A stretch of DNA of 64,000 bases from Seriola aureovittata (GCF_021018895.1 NC_079371.1:14135501-14199500); one strand, 5' to 3'. Shown: positions 1 through 14,856, counted from the first letter of the stretch. The notes: generated by a model from the sequence alone, not told the origin. Numbers and translations are program-made.

Positions 1-1702
1 CTTTGTAGGAAGTGTTGTTGACACCTTTTTCAGGGCTGTGCTCTGTTTGGCTTAGCCGGTCTGTTGCACTCTAATGGCAGCGGGGGCATGGAAAAACCTC
101 TTTTGGAGTGCAGGTGGTACATGAGGTGGTAGGTGTGACGCTGAATCTGTTTCAGCTCTTAAGCAAACAGCAGCAGGTAGTGTGGTCAAAGGTTTGGGTG
201 AATAAGGTTTTAGTAGAAACATATCAGGTACATGTCAGATAGGCAAACAAAACAACAGTCATTCAGGTCAGCATAAGAAGCAGGTGTGCAGGATTTAGTT
301 TGAGGAAACCCCACCCATCCAATACAGACCGGCGCTTTAAATGCACAATGTGTAATTGTCTGCAGCTATGGGTCTCTCAATCAAAACAACAAAAGACAGA
401 GTTTGGTGATGCTGTAAAGTAGCAGGGGATTGTGGGAGTTGTCATTGCAGTCAGGAAGTGATTAACACAGTGATTAAATCCAGTAAAAAGCCTGAATAAA
501 GCAGTTTCACCTTTTTAAAAATCAGTGTTTCATTTACACAGTATTTAAAAGACGTGCACTTATTAGCTGCTTTTAACAGTGCAGCAAATCAAGTGTCAAA
601 ATAGAATCACGTTAAGCAGCATAAACTTTAACAATAGGATTCCTGTGGTAACAATGTGGATTGGTGGGTATTAGTGGAGCACTGGTTCTTGTTTCAGTCT
701 GGCTATTAAGTGATCACCTGGATGTGTCTGCTCTCTACAACTCACAAAAGGCAAGGGAGACTGTATATTCATTTAGAAGTATTAGAAAGTAGATAATGTT
801 TCCCAAAGAGTCTGTAAGAGCTACATTAAGAATTGCTAAGCTGTATCTAGTGACTTATTGTAAAAATTTTGAAATGGTCCTTTAGCCAATAGTTCTCAGT
901 TGGAGTTAATTAGTCTGTGGAGCAAGACAGGTTTTTGACCGATGTGCCAAATCGAGCACAAAGAGTGAATCTTGTAACCGATTTTTGCTCTGAGTAAACA
1001 TTTTATATGGAGTTGCTGCTTCTGAAGATTCAATCATTATATTTATTGTCAATATGCCGACTAAAACAGTAGTGCTGATTTATATTGCTGGTAAGAGAGA
1101 AGATGTGTCGATAGGCTCTTGTTTTTAATAAAGTCATTTAAAGGGGTTTTAAAAGTTGGCACATTTTACTACAAACTCACCAGGTTGGCAGCAACATCAT
1201 CAAAGAGAGGAAGTAGTGACTGGAATATACTCTATAAGGGTTTTTGAGTTTTAAACTTTATTTGGTCTTTTGTTTTTGTGTGTGAAATAAATTTGAATAG
1301 GTGATTTGTTAGCCTACATTTGACCTGTGACTTTTTGTATAGACTATCTAAGGAGGAATTATAAGATTTTTGTGGCCACTCCCTGAATAACAGGAGCCTG
1401 TTCCAAGAAGCAGGTTTAGTGATTTATATTTATAACTTTATCGACTAAAACTTTGACCAGAAACAACTCAAATCTGGAACACTGAATGATATAAAAAAGA
1501 AAATGATCTAGGCAGTGAAGTAGCTTTCCTTATTGTCATATTATAAACTTGGGTTTGAGAACACATATGCAACTTCCTGACTAACAACTCTTTTCAACTC
1601 TGTGCTGAGTTGCAACTTAAAATTGTGTGAATGTGTCTCTAGTCTCTGAATGTGTTGTTTTTTTCCTGATTTCACATGAATTTAATATCTAATGTCTTCC
1701 AG
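1..1702 (+). other. Intron (or upstream DNA) before the AhpD-like exon
   Basis: I see no coding exon, RNA gene or mobile element here. The downstream exon starts at an acceptor at 1701-1702 and is in the middle of a protein domain, so at least one upstream coding exon must exist. Bacterial relatives, from memory, have a segment around 'YHDAL' just before this exon. I did not find an equivalent on the plus strand, so it probably lies left of the window. Confidence 0.6.
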
Positions 1703-2656
1703 GCAGATTAACCAAGGCAGATCGTGAGCTGATTGTCGTGGCAACCAGCATCCACAACAAGTGTCTTTACTGTGTGGTATCCCACAGTGCACTTCACCGA
1801 ATTTACTCTAAGAAACCCACTCTTTCCGATCAGGTATCGTCTTTCACTGATTGCCTCTGCTCTGCTTATTTGTTATAAAGTAGTCAGTTACATTTATTGT
1901 GGTGAGTTCAGGGACCCACCTGAAATCAGATGTGTTGTAATGTTTGGAAAATATTCAAGAATATGATCTGAGTGGTAAAGAAGTTGCTGTTTACCAAATG
2001 CATACTGGCATTAGATACAAAGTATTTCAGGCTATTTTCAAAATTATTTTATAATTAAATTGATCAACACAAGTATGTACATTCTAACTCATAAATAACA
2101 CATCCCGCCACTGTATGCAAGGTGCATAAAATACATTTCAGGGTATGTTTGTAATGGGAAGGAAAGGAGAAATATTTCATGTATCATGTTTTTTATATTC
2201 CTTAAGGCAGATACATTTACATGGCACTTAATGTGTGAGTTTCAACTATTCACATCCTTATAATATTCGTTTCTTACTAATTTTGTGTTTGCATATGTTG
2301 TGTCTTACTTTGGTTTCTCTCTGAATTACTATAAAACAATCAGCCCTCTTCCTACTTTCACCCAGGTCGTTGTTAACTATGAGAATGCAGACCTGGGACC
2401 TCGGGAGCGTGCCATGCTTGACTTTGCGCTGGCCGTGTGTCGCTGCGACGCCATCACAGAACAGCACTTCCAGTCTTTGGAGGAAGTGGGTTTTGACCGT
2501 GAGGATGCCTGGGACATCGCTGCCATTGCCGCCTTCTTTGCCATGTCCAACCGGCTCGCCCATCTCACCGACATGAGGCCAAACCTAGAATTTTACAATA
2601 TGGGCCGTATACCACGGGACAAGAGCGAGGACAAGGCAGGGGGAGAGAGCAAGTGA
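1703..2656 (+). CDS. AhpD/carboxymuconolactone decarboxylase-like protein, 3' part (two exons)
   Basis: Two exons, 1703-1833 and 2366-2656 (stop TGA 2654-2656), join in frame through a GT donor at 1834 and an AG acceptor at 2364-2365. The first holds a CxxCxxxH motif (CLYCVVSH) preceded by ADRELIVVATS, the redox-active centre of the AhpD/CMD fold. The second carries WDIAAIAAFF, SNRLAH and a C-terminal DMRPNLEFYNMGRIPR, all hallmarks, from memory, of bacterial 'uncharacterised peroxidase-related' proteins. In AhpD the two cysteines reduce alkyl hydroperoxides; activity here is inferred from the family. The last 15 or so residues are charged and look lineage-specific. The 5' exons and start codon are outside the window. 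An alternative acceptor four bases downstream (AG 1705-1706, exon from 1707) cannot be excluded. I know of no accepted vertebrate symbol. Confidence 0.88.
1834..2365 (+). other. Intron of the AhpD-like gene
   Basis: A 532-bp GT-AG intron. The donor follows GATCAG and the acceptor is preceded by a pyrimidine-rich stretch ending TTTCACCCAG. It is AT-rich, and I see nothing else in it. Confidence 0.8.
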
Positions 2657-3249
2657 AAGGGGGGTAATGTAACAGACAAGATTATAAGAGGTCAAAGGTC
2701 ACATGTGACAATGTAACATGTAACATGTAACAATATGTTTCACACTGTAGTTAGAAGTGTCTCATTTCCGTTTCATATTTTTGCTTTCCTTTCGCATGTG
2801 AAAAACCTGATCTTTTACAGCTTATGTTGAAATGAGGCGCAGTATCAGATCAACAGGTGTGACACCTGAAAGCAGTTAAATTTGAACATGAACACTGCAG
2901 TGAGTGTGTCCTGACATCATAACTCAGGCACTCCAGCAACTGTACTGACTCAGTGGTGACATGGATGACAGATAGAGACTGACATGAAAAGAAAGCAAAA
3001 TGAGCTCATTGATAATTTAGTAAATGTTTTAATCCAATCAAAATTCTCATACTGTATGTGTAGTTCTCTTAATGTGAAAACCTACATGTGAATGACTCTG
3101 GCCTTAAAAAACTGTGATGAGTCAAATGATAAAAAAAGAAGTGCCAGCGGGACTGTCTGAGTTTCTGAGATGTGTACGTTGCTGTTAACGACAGATATTG
3201 TTTTATTCTTGGCATGTGATGGGGACAAGTTTATATTTTGCAATTGTAC

Positions 3250-3255
3250 ATTAAA
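3250..3255 (+). terminator. Candidate poly(A) signal (ATTAAA) of the AhpD-like gene
   Basis: ATTAAA about 590 bp after the stop codon, the first plausible hexamer I noticed in the AT-rich 3' region. A canonical AATAAA at 3407-3412 is an alternative, giving a slightly longer 3' UTR. Confidence 0.35.
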
Positions 3256-4751
3256 CTTAATGATTGTACTTCATGAGAGAATTTACAAAATATCACAGTT
3301 GTGCTTTAACTCCCATAACAAGGGTTTGTTTGTATATTAAAACCTATGAAAAATAATCACCTGCGATTCAGAATCTCATGGCAGCTCTTTATTTCCTTGT
3401 TTAGGAAATAAATAGAAAGAACTCTTTGTTATGATGTGCGGCATAACTAGTTTTCTAGAGCTAACTAGAGCCTCCTCTTTGCCTTCTAAGTGAACTATAC
3501 TTTTCTTGGCGGTAAGTGAGATTTAACACTTGTTATTCTGGCTTCACCACTTAGCTCTCTCAAATAAAGGAAGAATTTTTGAGAATAATTAATTTTGATC
3601 AAATCATTTGTATCACGATAAGTCAATGGTGAGACTGTGTAACACCACCAGGTGGCATCACATCCATATACATATTGGAATGGCTTAAATTGAAAGGAAA
3701 ATGAAGCTGAAGTTCCTCTGAGGCCTCTTATCCCACAAACACGAATAGGATCATGCATGATCTAACTTAATTTTCCCCCAAAGTTTTTTTTCTGTGCAAC
3801 CTACTTTTAATATTTATGTTCCTGTGGCGTGTGCTTTCTAAAATGACACAAGTCACACATGACTCCAGGCATCACCAGAAGGTTCGCTTTGGTGTGCTTG
3901 TGCAAGTGATGCCCCGAGTTCCACGCGCTCGGTTGTGGTGAGACTACCTCTTTGAGTGCATTTGAAAACTGCCATCCGCACTTGAATATTTAGGAGATAT
4001 TCACACTTGAGGAAAAAGTGTCATTTGATATCAGACTGTGAACAGAGCTGTGATTTCAGACCAAAGACACTCAAATGATGTATCAGTGTTAACACATTGA
4101 GCAACAGTCTGAAAGTCATTCAAAACCTGAAAGTCATCCAGACAGGGGATTTATTTAAGTGGAATGGTTATAAACACATGTGTTAGACTCCTCTGACACA
4201 GCTTGAGACCCATGGCTAAACTATGCGAAAGACAATCTGCTGACATCACTGAAGGTCATTTCACTCAGACTCAGACTCACACTCAGTTTTCTCCCCAGGC
4301 CTCTCCTGTCCTGTTCCTCTCACACCAATAAAGTGTCTTATGTCTCAGAAACTGCTTATGTACTGTTACAGTTTCTCATTAACCATCAGCCCTTGTGACC
4401 CCCATGTCTCCTATTAGTATTAAAAGGAGACAACAGGCTCCAGACAAGGCTAATTTATGGTCTGGACCTGCCCTGCATCACTCATCTTGTAGCTGTTCAG
4501 ACCAAGAGAAGGATAGAAGACGACAGGCCAATTTCTGATATCTACTGTTGGCAGAGATGGATCACATGAAAAGATTAACAGCTTTCAGGTGGAAGCTTTC
4601 ACTCGTCTCTTATCATAGTCTGTCGGTACATTGATGGACAAATCAATAGGATTTTATGCCTGTTGTGAGTTGGAAGAGGAGTTTGGGGAGGCTTGGCACT
4701 GTGTCTTTACTCTCCTGAGGCAGATGAAACCTGTCATGACTCACACAAACA

Positions 4752-4754
<3 letters not shown>

Positions 4755-4801
<47 letters not shown>
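4755..4801. repeat. (CA)n microsatellite
   Basis: Uninterrupted CA dinucleotide run of about 47 bp in intergenic DNA. Confidence 0.97.
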
Positions 4802-4804
<3 letters not shown>

Positions 4805-5243
4805 CCAGAGAAAAGAGACTTAGTTGTAAAGCAAGCAAGAGGAGTGGTGAGGTTGTGGGTCAAGTGAAAAAAAAAAAGAAGAGGATTGGTGAACCCCAGT
4901 GAAATACACGTCAGTTATGAAGCTTAACTTCCATGTGGGTTGATAGTACTGTGAATTAAAGAGCAGTGGCAACAGGGTTGAGACATCCCTTATCTGAACA
5001 GTGGACCTCACTGGGATCCAGGAATTTGCAGCAATTTATAAGGGGATTTTTCAGACAAATTTCAGTGCCTAATTCAGTAAAAAAAATAAATAAATAAAAA
5101 ATAGATAAATAAAAAGTAATTATATAATAATACATTAATAACAATGGCTGGACTCTGGACTGAGGTGCTTTATATTAATGGTGGTTTGCAGTGTATCCAA
5201 AGGTGTTTTTCTTCAAAATTATGTGTGAAGCATTTGAAACGTG

Positions 5244-5277
<34 letters not shown>
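5244..5277. repeat. (ATT)n microsatellite
   Basis: Eleven consecutive ATT units, the clearest trinucleotide repeat of the window. Confidence 0.95.
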
Positions 5278-5278
<1 letters not shown>

Positions 5279-6845
5279 AAAGTGATAACTATTTGCAACA
5301 CAATGATATTCACATACCTTCTCTTAAACTGACAATAGCAATTTGACTTTATTCCTGTTATTTACTATATATATTCTGTGATGTAAATCTGCTCCATCTT
5401 TGTATCTGCACACAGTCTCCAGACGTGGTACATTCAGAGTCGACCCACACAGCTCGAGGAGAGATAATAAATGGAGTTTTTGGAAGAAGTGCTTCTCATC
5501 TTTTATGCCTCCTCTGGGTGTTCAGGCAAAACTTGCCCAATTCAATTTAACACAACTCTGAGTTTTGACAGACAACTCTTCCATTCCCTCACATTTGCAG
5601 GGGAGAGGAGAGGAATGGCCCAAAAAATGTTAACTGGGAAAACACAATTGTTCTGCCCTAAATTGTGTGTTCAGCGTCTCCTCTTTATTGTGCGGTGATC
5701 AAGCTCATCAAACTTTGCTGAAGATCTGTGCACAGTTCGCCTTGACTGTGACTTCAAATCCAAAGCTGATACAAAACCTCACTCCAGATCTTCAACAGTG
5801 CATATTATTTGGATGTGAGGGCAGAAGATGGGAAACTGTGACTACTGATGTAGTGTTAAGTAGAGATAAGATATCAGAAATCAAGATAAGAAGCAAGAAC
5901 AAGAGAGAAATTATGACTTTCTAGGAAACAGCTGCTGCTGCTACTGCTGTTGTTTTTTAATACAAAATGCTAATATTTCTTCAGTATTTGAGAAAACTTG
6001 CAAGATGAACAGACATCGTCATATGAATAAGAAATATGTTTTAGAAAAAAGACCTACAACACAACTAAATGTGTGTGTGTTATGCATTTCTAAGCACAGT
6101 CTTGTATTTCCAGTGCAGCTACAATTAATAGGAAAATGAACAGTAAACTTAAATCCCTGAGAGGGAAGGAATCAGGGCTTCTTTCCTTCGTCGCCATTAT
6201 GACCCAGTGTTCAACACTTACATACCATTAGAAAAATGGATCTCTCCTTTACCACACAGTATAGTAAGGAAATGTGTTTTGAATAGAGGGTGCTGCCATG
6301 ATCATAAGAGCCCTCTGATGTTCAAATTTATTGTGAGGCACGTACCTACAGTAATAGGTCAGACATAAACCTATTCATTAAAATCAACATTTGTGTTGGA
6401 GAATATGTCTGGAAAATGAGATAATTGATTTAGTAGAATCTGGCAAAGAAAAGAAATAAAAAAAAGCACATTACACTTGATTACAAAATTACTGGGAATA
6501 ATAAAATGTAGCGACTGTTATACTGATTATATCAGAAAGTCTATTTTGGGATGGCTTTTTCCTTTAACTAATGCTTTATTTACACAGAAGGGATGCACTC
6601 CCACTTTGTGACTCATTGAAGAGAATGCAGACGGGCAGAAGGGCTGAATTCTAACCAAGCAGACACATATGGGACATTAGCGAATGGTCAGACACATGGA
6701 CGAGACCATTATCGTCCCCCGTTAACACTGTGTCAGTTCCTGTTAAAAATGTGAACATGCATGTGTGCAAGTCTACGTACGCACACACTGTTGTGTTAAT
6801 GCATCTACACAGTCATTTCCCTTCTCCAGCAAAGTGTGTGTGGCA

Positions 6846-6846
<1 letters not shown>

Positions 6847-6937
<91 letters not shown>
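6847..6937. repeat. Long perfect (TG)n microsatellite
   Basis: About 91 bp of uninterrupted TG, flanked by further short TG blocks. This is the longest perfect dinucleotide tract in the window. Open frames across it (poly Cys-Val, poly His-Thr) are repeat artefacts. Confidence 0.97.
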
Positions 6938-6940
<3 letters not shown>

Positions 6941-9391
6941 TGTGTGGAATAAGGATGCTTTGTGAGCATTTGCAGCTGGGGTCATTTGCATTAATTTGGC
7001 TTGATGGAATTTCACATGTTACACAGCAGCTACTTCTCCCCTATCTGCGAAATGGAATCCTTAGAGACTCTACATCAAAGATAAAACATGCAGTCAGTCA
7101 CACAGCTGAGACACACAGAGCAAAAATAAAATATGGTCATAGACAAACAGTGCATGAGATTTTGGTGAATATGCATGTGCACAGGCAACATAGTAGAGGT
7201 CAGGGACGTATCATCGTAGCAGGTAAATGGTGTGCTGCAGCTTCATCTGTCCAATAAATAAAAATATCAGTATTAAATGTCAGGTTTTGTTGTCAGTCTC
7301 TGAAATATGTGATGAGTAAAAAGATGTATCATCCAGGGAGCCTTTACAAAGAAAAATGATCAAATTAACTAAAAAAAAAAATGTGCTGAATGACATGAAT
7401 TTTCTTCTGAAGGCGTTTTATTAGATTAGGTATCATTAACTGAATCATGTTCCTAATACTCATCACCTCCAAGGGCAATAATATCAATCCATGTAATATC
7501 CAAATATCCTAATACACAAGGTTTGTTTAACAGATTTCTGCAATGTGACATTTTGTAACTTGTAATTTTGTAATTTGTAACATCTTTGGGTTGTTGTAAG
7601 CAATCTTTCAAAATGTACGAGATGAATAAATTTAGCAATTGGTGGGGAAGCATGATGCAAGATGGGTACAACAGAAAAGTCAAATTGCACATCCTAAATC
7701 TGATCAGGGAGCTGGTAGACCTGTCACAGCAGCTGTCACATAATGCATCATGAAGATAAAAGTCACAACACTGACTCTCAGATAAAGGCGTGGCAGCAGC
7801 CAAAGGAACTCTAAATAGCAGCCGATGAGCCTGTGAGAGTAAGAACGAGTAACACGCTTGATATCTGCCGACAGAGGAGCTAGAAACTCCCAGAGGACTA
7901 GAACCCAAGTTCAACAGAACTGCTGCGCCTGCTTGTTGGGCCTCAAAGCTCGGTGAAAACATACTGATACACCGCATCTCCACATGGCAGGAGCTCTTTC
8001 ATGACCTCTCAGTCAACCAGTTTGCGAAGTGTTTCAGATTAGACTGTTCCAGACTCATAATCCAAATGCACATTCACTCAGATTACTTCATGCCTGCGGA
8101 TTACAGGTCATGCATCATCTCATATTTGCTGCAGAAAGAGAGAGAGAAAGAGAGATTCATGCCTGTGCTGATTGTGTTTGTTTGCGTATCCTTTGTTTGT
8201 TTCCTAGGTATTTTGTGCGTTACAGTGTATGTTTGTTTTTGGCATTTATGGCTGGCTGTGCACTTCGAGGCACCGTATGTTGTGCACGTTCCCTGCTTAT
8301 GTTGTTGTAGTTTGTTTATTATATTTATTTAATTTCACAAAAAGAAAAAAAAAAAAGTTCAGTTCAGTGTGACCTGCAGCCTGTCCTCTGAGCTCCCGAG
8401 CACACTGGAACTAATGGCTTTAATATTCGATGGAGGATTGTCTAATCGCTCTGATGTGTTTCTTTTTTGGCATCATTCCCATCTTAAACATCAAAAGCTT
8501 CCATCTGCTTTGTTTTTTTCTCTGTTTTCACCATGATTAGGTTTTAAATTATGCTTGCATCTAGGTTGTAATAACTATTTCAGAAGTCTGCTTTCTCTTA
8601 CGCGTGTCCTTGAAAACATAGCAAGATCACCACTTGGGAGACTCTATTGTAAGTATTTGTGAATGCTGTGCTCATTTGTTTGTGTGTGCCATGAATATGA
8701 ATATCATTTGACTCATTTAAATGCCGCCATATCTCTTCAGGGGGATTTACACATCTCACATATAAAGCTCATGTTTTGGCTCAAAGAGTGGGGAGAGTTC
8801 TGCCCTGTCAGGAAAACTATTGAGGAGAGTGAGAGGAGACTGATGGATGACAAGGACTCCCTGCCCAGCCAACCCCGGTGCCGCTCTCTCATTTGGCGAT
8901 GCGTCACATTAGCATTCAGGCCGTCCCCTTTTTTCACCACCCACTGAAATGAATCAGAGCTTATTACAGTAATGAAAGTGCCACGACAGAATTAATCAAA
9001 TAATGCATTAATGAATTACTGAAACGTGACAGCACAGCGACGACAGAAGAATAGAAGACAAAAAAGAAAACAAAGTGGAGAGGACAAGAGAGCTCAGTAA
9101 AAGAAAGTAGAGCGGGATGGTGTTTGAAGGTGAGAGACTGTTTGGACCTGAGGACCAGACAGGTGGCCTGGCAACATGCAGGGCAAGGAGGGGAGAGACG
9201 ATCATCTGGTGTGGCAGCAGCGTCCAGCAGGGCTGTTTCTCAACTCCGACCCCCAGGGGATTGTGGGAGTGGTGGATTGATAGGGCCTGGAATGAGACAA
9301 TGTGAAGAGGGAGAGAGAGATCTGCTGCGGAGCTGACGTGCTTCTGTTCATTTTGAAGAAGCAATACAACAACCCACCCACAATCCACCAG

Positions 9392-9392
<1 letters not shown>

Positions 9393-9443
<51 letters not shown>

Positions 9444-9484
9444 ACACACACACACATTCACACACACACACACACACACACACA
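9393..9484. repeat. (CA)n microsatellite with two interruptions
   Basis: CA repeat of about 92 bp broken by CATA and CATTCA interruptions. Confidence 0.95.
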
Positions 9485-11771
9485 GTGAAAGCTTCATTTT
9501 TCTTTTAACTAATAATGCTGTCCCAGCAGTTCAGCAGGCAGAGGTCGACGCCATATTGGATGGTAATAAGATTGAGCTTCAAACCATAACTTTTTTATTG
9601 AATTCATTACTTTTCAGCCCTTTCCTCACTCTGCCCTATAGCCCCCCTTGACTTGTTTGTTGTTTGGGTTTCCAAATAATTTATCCACAGTATATAATCT
9701 ATTGTAGTTGCATTATTAACCATTACAGATTAGATTTTAATCTGTATTCTGAGAACACAAAAAAAACAAAAGAAAAAAACAAAAGAAAAGCATCTGTGTT
9801 TTTGGTTCATAACTTTCTGATTCCCTGTGAAGTGTACATCAGCAGCACACTGAGCTCAGCAGCCTGACCGTTTGACACTCTCTGAACATGCAATCTGGTC
9901 TTTCTTAGGCCCCCGCTGAGCACAGTGTGCGTGAATGTGTTTATGTTGATGCCGTACAAGTGTGTTTGTGATTATATGTCAGTGTGTATTTGTGCTGAAG
10001 TTTTGTAAAAGTGTGTATGTGTGTTTGCAAGACACCCAACTTCCCAGTCTCGCACCTGCCATGTTGCCACTCAGGTTCGGTATCTACAGCCTGACATGAG
10101 AACATCAACAACACTTGTTTACATGTGTGTCATCTCAGAAGCGGCTTGACTGTTAAGGTCTGGATGAATAGTGGAAGTACTTTAAGATTAGCAGCGGAGT
10201 CTGGCAGCTGAGATGTTTTTCCTCACAGGGGGGTTGGCTATGTATACCAGGCCGTGTTGATGAGACTGGGGTTACACACATCTGTTCCAACGGTTTATCC
10301 TCCCCAAGACTGTTTTCTAATTTTCATAATGATAGACATTATAAAAGACATGTTAAATATAGGGGAGAGTGTGGGGAAGGGCCAAAAACGTTCTGGAGAC
10401 CACAGGAAACCCTTTCAGGAAAAAGAGAAACCATTTGCATCTTTTTACAGCAGCATAAATAAAGACCATTTGCCTCCAGGACTTCTCTGTATTTTGTTGC
10501 ATCATTTTAGCATCTACTTTCACAAATCTTCCAGGGCTGGCCTGATGCTGCCACCGTAAGACTTCATGGTAATGGTGCATTTCTTGTTATGTTTGTGTTG
10601 GGGAACGTAACATGATGTTTGTTTTGTATCGTTATGTATTTGAATACATAGTTTATTTTGTGTTTTAGTCATGTGCTCACTGACTCTCTTCATAGCACCA
10701 TTGTACTCTGACCCAAGATGACCTCAGAGGGACATAAGAGCGAACAGATTTGTAATTAAACTGTGCGCAATGTGGTGAGTGATTGCTACATATTCCCCAA
10801 ATCCTTTTGGAGTATTTACAAGGATAAAACTGAGTTGGAAGATCAGAGTTTTCCCTATTGACACAAAACAGTTTTTTGCAGGTTCGCTACAGCTGTACAT
10901 AATCGATGCAGTACATGTTCTTACACCCTAAACACTATCCTGACTTTCACTTTCTACTATAGCAGTTTTTTTATCAACCAGAAAATGCTGGCTCTCACAA
11001 ACGAGTCTGACAGACTTCGACTGGATTTGTTTATTGTTTGTCTATCCAAAACGAGATTACCTGCAAATGTGAAAGATCATTAATATTTCTCAAATAGTAC
11101 TATTTGCTCTATTTGTCTGTGTATATTGCACTGAGCTGGTGTTGCACTGTGCTGACATACAGTAGAATACTTCATGCATTAATAACAGTTACCATTTTGT
11201 AACCCTGAGGCCTGTAACGTGTCACAAAAAAAACAAACAAAAGCAAAACTTTGTGTTTGGCTGTATGTATTTTTCCTACCACACTTCCTCATATGACATC
11301 ATTGCCCTTATAATTTGGTCAGACTTAGCTTTGAGCAGTTACTCGCTATGACTCAGTCTCATCAGAGTAAGGTAAGGTAAGGTAAGAGCAGTTAGACAGC
11401 ACGAGTTCAACTTCTTGCCAGTGGGAGATGAGTGTGCCTGCTGCGTGTTTGGGTGTGATTCTGTTTCATTTCAGGTTCTGGCTGGAGCTGGGCAGTTTGG
11501 GCGTCCTTGACTCTTCCTGCTCCCAATCATAGTTGTTGTTTATGTGTACCAAGACAGCACTGACTTTCTTTCACCTTGTTTAGTTCCATTGATAATGACA
11601 ATAATGAATGTCATTGACTGTGTGATTTTATATCACCATGTGTAGTTTAATGAAGACCCTGATCCAGAATCAGATTCTAACTCCAGCTTTCTTCGTGTCC
11701 TATGTATGTATCTAGTTGGCTGTAGTATATAATCTTCAGTGAATAGACACTTCCTTAGTGTGTTTTTCTTC

Positions 11772-12084
<313 letters not shown>

Positions 12085-14856
12085 AAACAAACTTCCCCTA
12101 CTATATTTATGAGGATAAACCTACATTCACCTTCATGGTTTAATCTGCTTGTAATTCTAAACTTGTTCCTTTAAAAAATAGAGTTGAACATAGCACACAC
12201 ACAACACACACACGCATACACACAGAGACACATCAACACATGGATTGTAAGAGCTCAACCTTTATTGTGAACATACTCTCTCTATCCTTAACCTACAAGC
12301 TTGTATCAGGGATTCTCAGTTCATCCTCAGTTATGTAATATTCTTTACATGTGGCCCACTGACTGATTGCAGCCCCAAACCCTTTAGACCAAACTCTCAA
12401 ACTACTTTTTTTTTAAACTATTCATCTGAATGACTGTAAGGGAATCATAACATCATATTTACTGTTGGCGTTTGTTGACTTCTTTGCTCTCTCATGACCA
12501 GTACTTGTGGGCCATGAAAATGACTGAATAGTTAACACAGCCTCCTTGTTCCACTTCTGAATTCAAAGTGACATCACAGTTTAATGGGGCAAATGCATTA
12601 GGATACTGTTGCATAACCAGTGCAGCTGCTCATCTATTTACAGTATGATTAGTCCAAATCACAACTGCTATAACTGTTAACCAAAGTGCGATTATATCTT
12701 TCATAGATCTACGAGTGAATCTCTTTTTAAAAAGCTTATTCAAAGTGCTGCGTACTCCTCCGCCCACGGGCTGCATTACTTCCATCTGCCTTCGTCATGG
12801 ACTGTTTCACTCATTTTTATTCCCATGCCCTTTTAATAAATGATTAGAATACTGAGACAGCAGGAGGCATAAGTCAGCACTTTAGTGTCCCTGTGTGTTA
12901 CACATGCAGAGTTTATACACAATTTTAGACATCCCATTTATCAGTAATAAACAGTGCACATACATTTGACGGTCCCCAGTGGTGAGTACTTCTACCTCAG
13001 TAAAGTATCTAATGCTCAGCTAAATCAAACACCCCTGAGTGTTTTTCTTTATGCATTTTCCAAAAAAAGACAAAATATAACTTTGATCTTTTTTTTTTTT
13101 TTTAAATGAGCAAATAAACATTCCTATTACCAGGAATTATCAGGAAATGAGTGACAATAGTCAAATGAAGCCAATTTAAAAAGTGATGCTCTTGCAGGTA
13201 TATTCAGTCTTAGCCTGTAAAGCAAAATGTTTATTTAGGATGTTAATTCCACACTTTAAAGTAAAACTGCTTTGCTGCTAAATGTAACTGTAACCCATAT
13301 ATTTCCATGCCTTTTTGTCACACAAACCTTGAACAAGCAGATAGTGAATAAAGCTCTATTTTGTAAAATACTATGAATTTGAGACTCAAGCTGATGCCAA
13401 AATAATGGAGTTTCAACTTGTATTGGTAGAGGTTTTACACTAATTTTGAGATCTTTTCATGACTGAATTCAGAAAAAAAAATTGTATTGTGCAAGGGCAA
13501 AGCTGATTGGTTTTTGATAGTCCTTGAGTGTGTAGACTTACTAAAATAAAACTTTATCTATTAAAAAAATAAATACACTAACCACTCCACCTGAAATGAG
13601 GGCCCGATCTTACTGAATGGAGTTCATCCACAAAACATCAAACAATTGGAAGTAGAGAGGAATCCTTTGTTGGTTGCACAAGAAAGAAATCAGAGCATAT
13701 TTCCTAGACCACAGAAGGAAAACATGCCCCACATATTTTGGTTTGCCTGTTTTCTTTTTGGCCTATTTCAGCTCAGATTTCTATTTGATTTCCGCTCCAA
13801 TTCAATGTTTTATTTCCCTTCCTTAGACCAAACAAAATTTTCTACCTCTATCTGCTAAGCTTAAATAAAGGGAATTTGGACATTTTTATGTAAAACTGAA
13901 AACATTGTACTTGCATTGTCCTAATGATATTCTTTGATTGTTTGAGCTGTCCAAAAGGCTTGAGATTCATGGTTTAGACTCACAGTTGAGACTGAATTCG
14001 TTGCTTTCTTTTTTGCCTCTCTGTCATGGTTAGCACACCCCGGCCCATGAAAATACTGTGAATATTTCAAAGTGATAAAAGCCGGAGACAAAAACACCAG
14101 ATGCCGTAAAGTATCACTAATCTTCCTAATTATCAGTGAGGATGCTGACATTGTTTTTATTGATGTGCTCATCGTTACATATGCCACTCTTTTGCTATTA
14201 ATAAGACTGAGTCGCAACCATTTAAACTGTTTATTCCAGTTTCCATTGTATTATCCTCATTAACAGAGCCTTTAAATTTTGCACTGAAGACATCTGGCCG
14301 ATTTGTTTCCTTCCAATTTGGCAGCTTGCAGTAAAGCAGCGTGCACTCTGACTGAACTTGTAACTTGTGGATGGAGTTTAACAGGCTTGAAACTACTGAA
14401 GTTATCCCAGTAAGTTACGCTTATTGGGATTTAGATTTTGTTTGGGATAATGCTCTGAATGCCACAACTTACCACAGTTCAATTTCAATTTATTCACCAC
14501 AGTGAACTTATAATCCGGCTTAGCTGTTATTGTACTATACGATATATAGTTTCTATGGCGACTCTTCCAGATGACAAGCAACACACCTCTGGTCTCTTCC
14601 CAGACTGTACCAAGCATTCCCCAGAGCCTGTTATACAGAGAATAAATAGACTTTTATTAACATAGAGCCAAAAACTGACACTTGGAATGAGAAAGAGAAA
14701 AAGAGACCAATAACTGTAGCTACAACAAAGAGGTGGCTGGGAGGTGGAGGAGGAACTTAACACATTAATGCCTTTGTTGTATGAATCAGTCACTCGGCTC
14801 CCTCTACAAAACACAGGCAAAACTTACTGACGCTAGGGCCTTTTATAAATCTACAG

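Noticed and set aside
6730..7257. Open frame of 175 codons over the TG repeat
   Set aside because: Most of the frame is Cys-Val from the microsatellite and the rest has no recognisable domain.
7453..7983. 176-codon minus-strand frame
   Set aside because: No domain, no splice context and no similarity I recognise; consistent with chance in AT-rich DNA.
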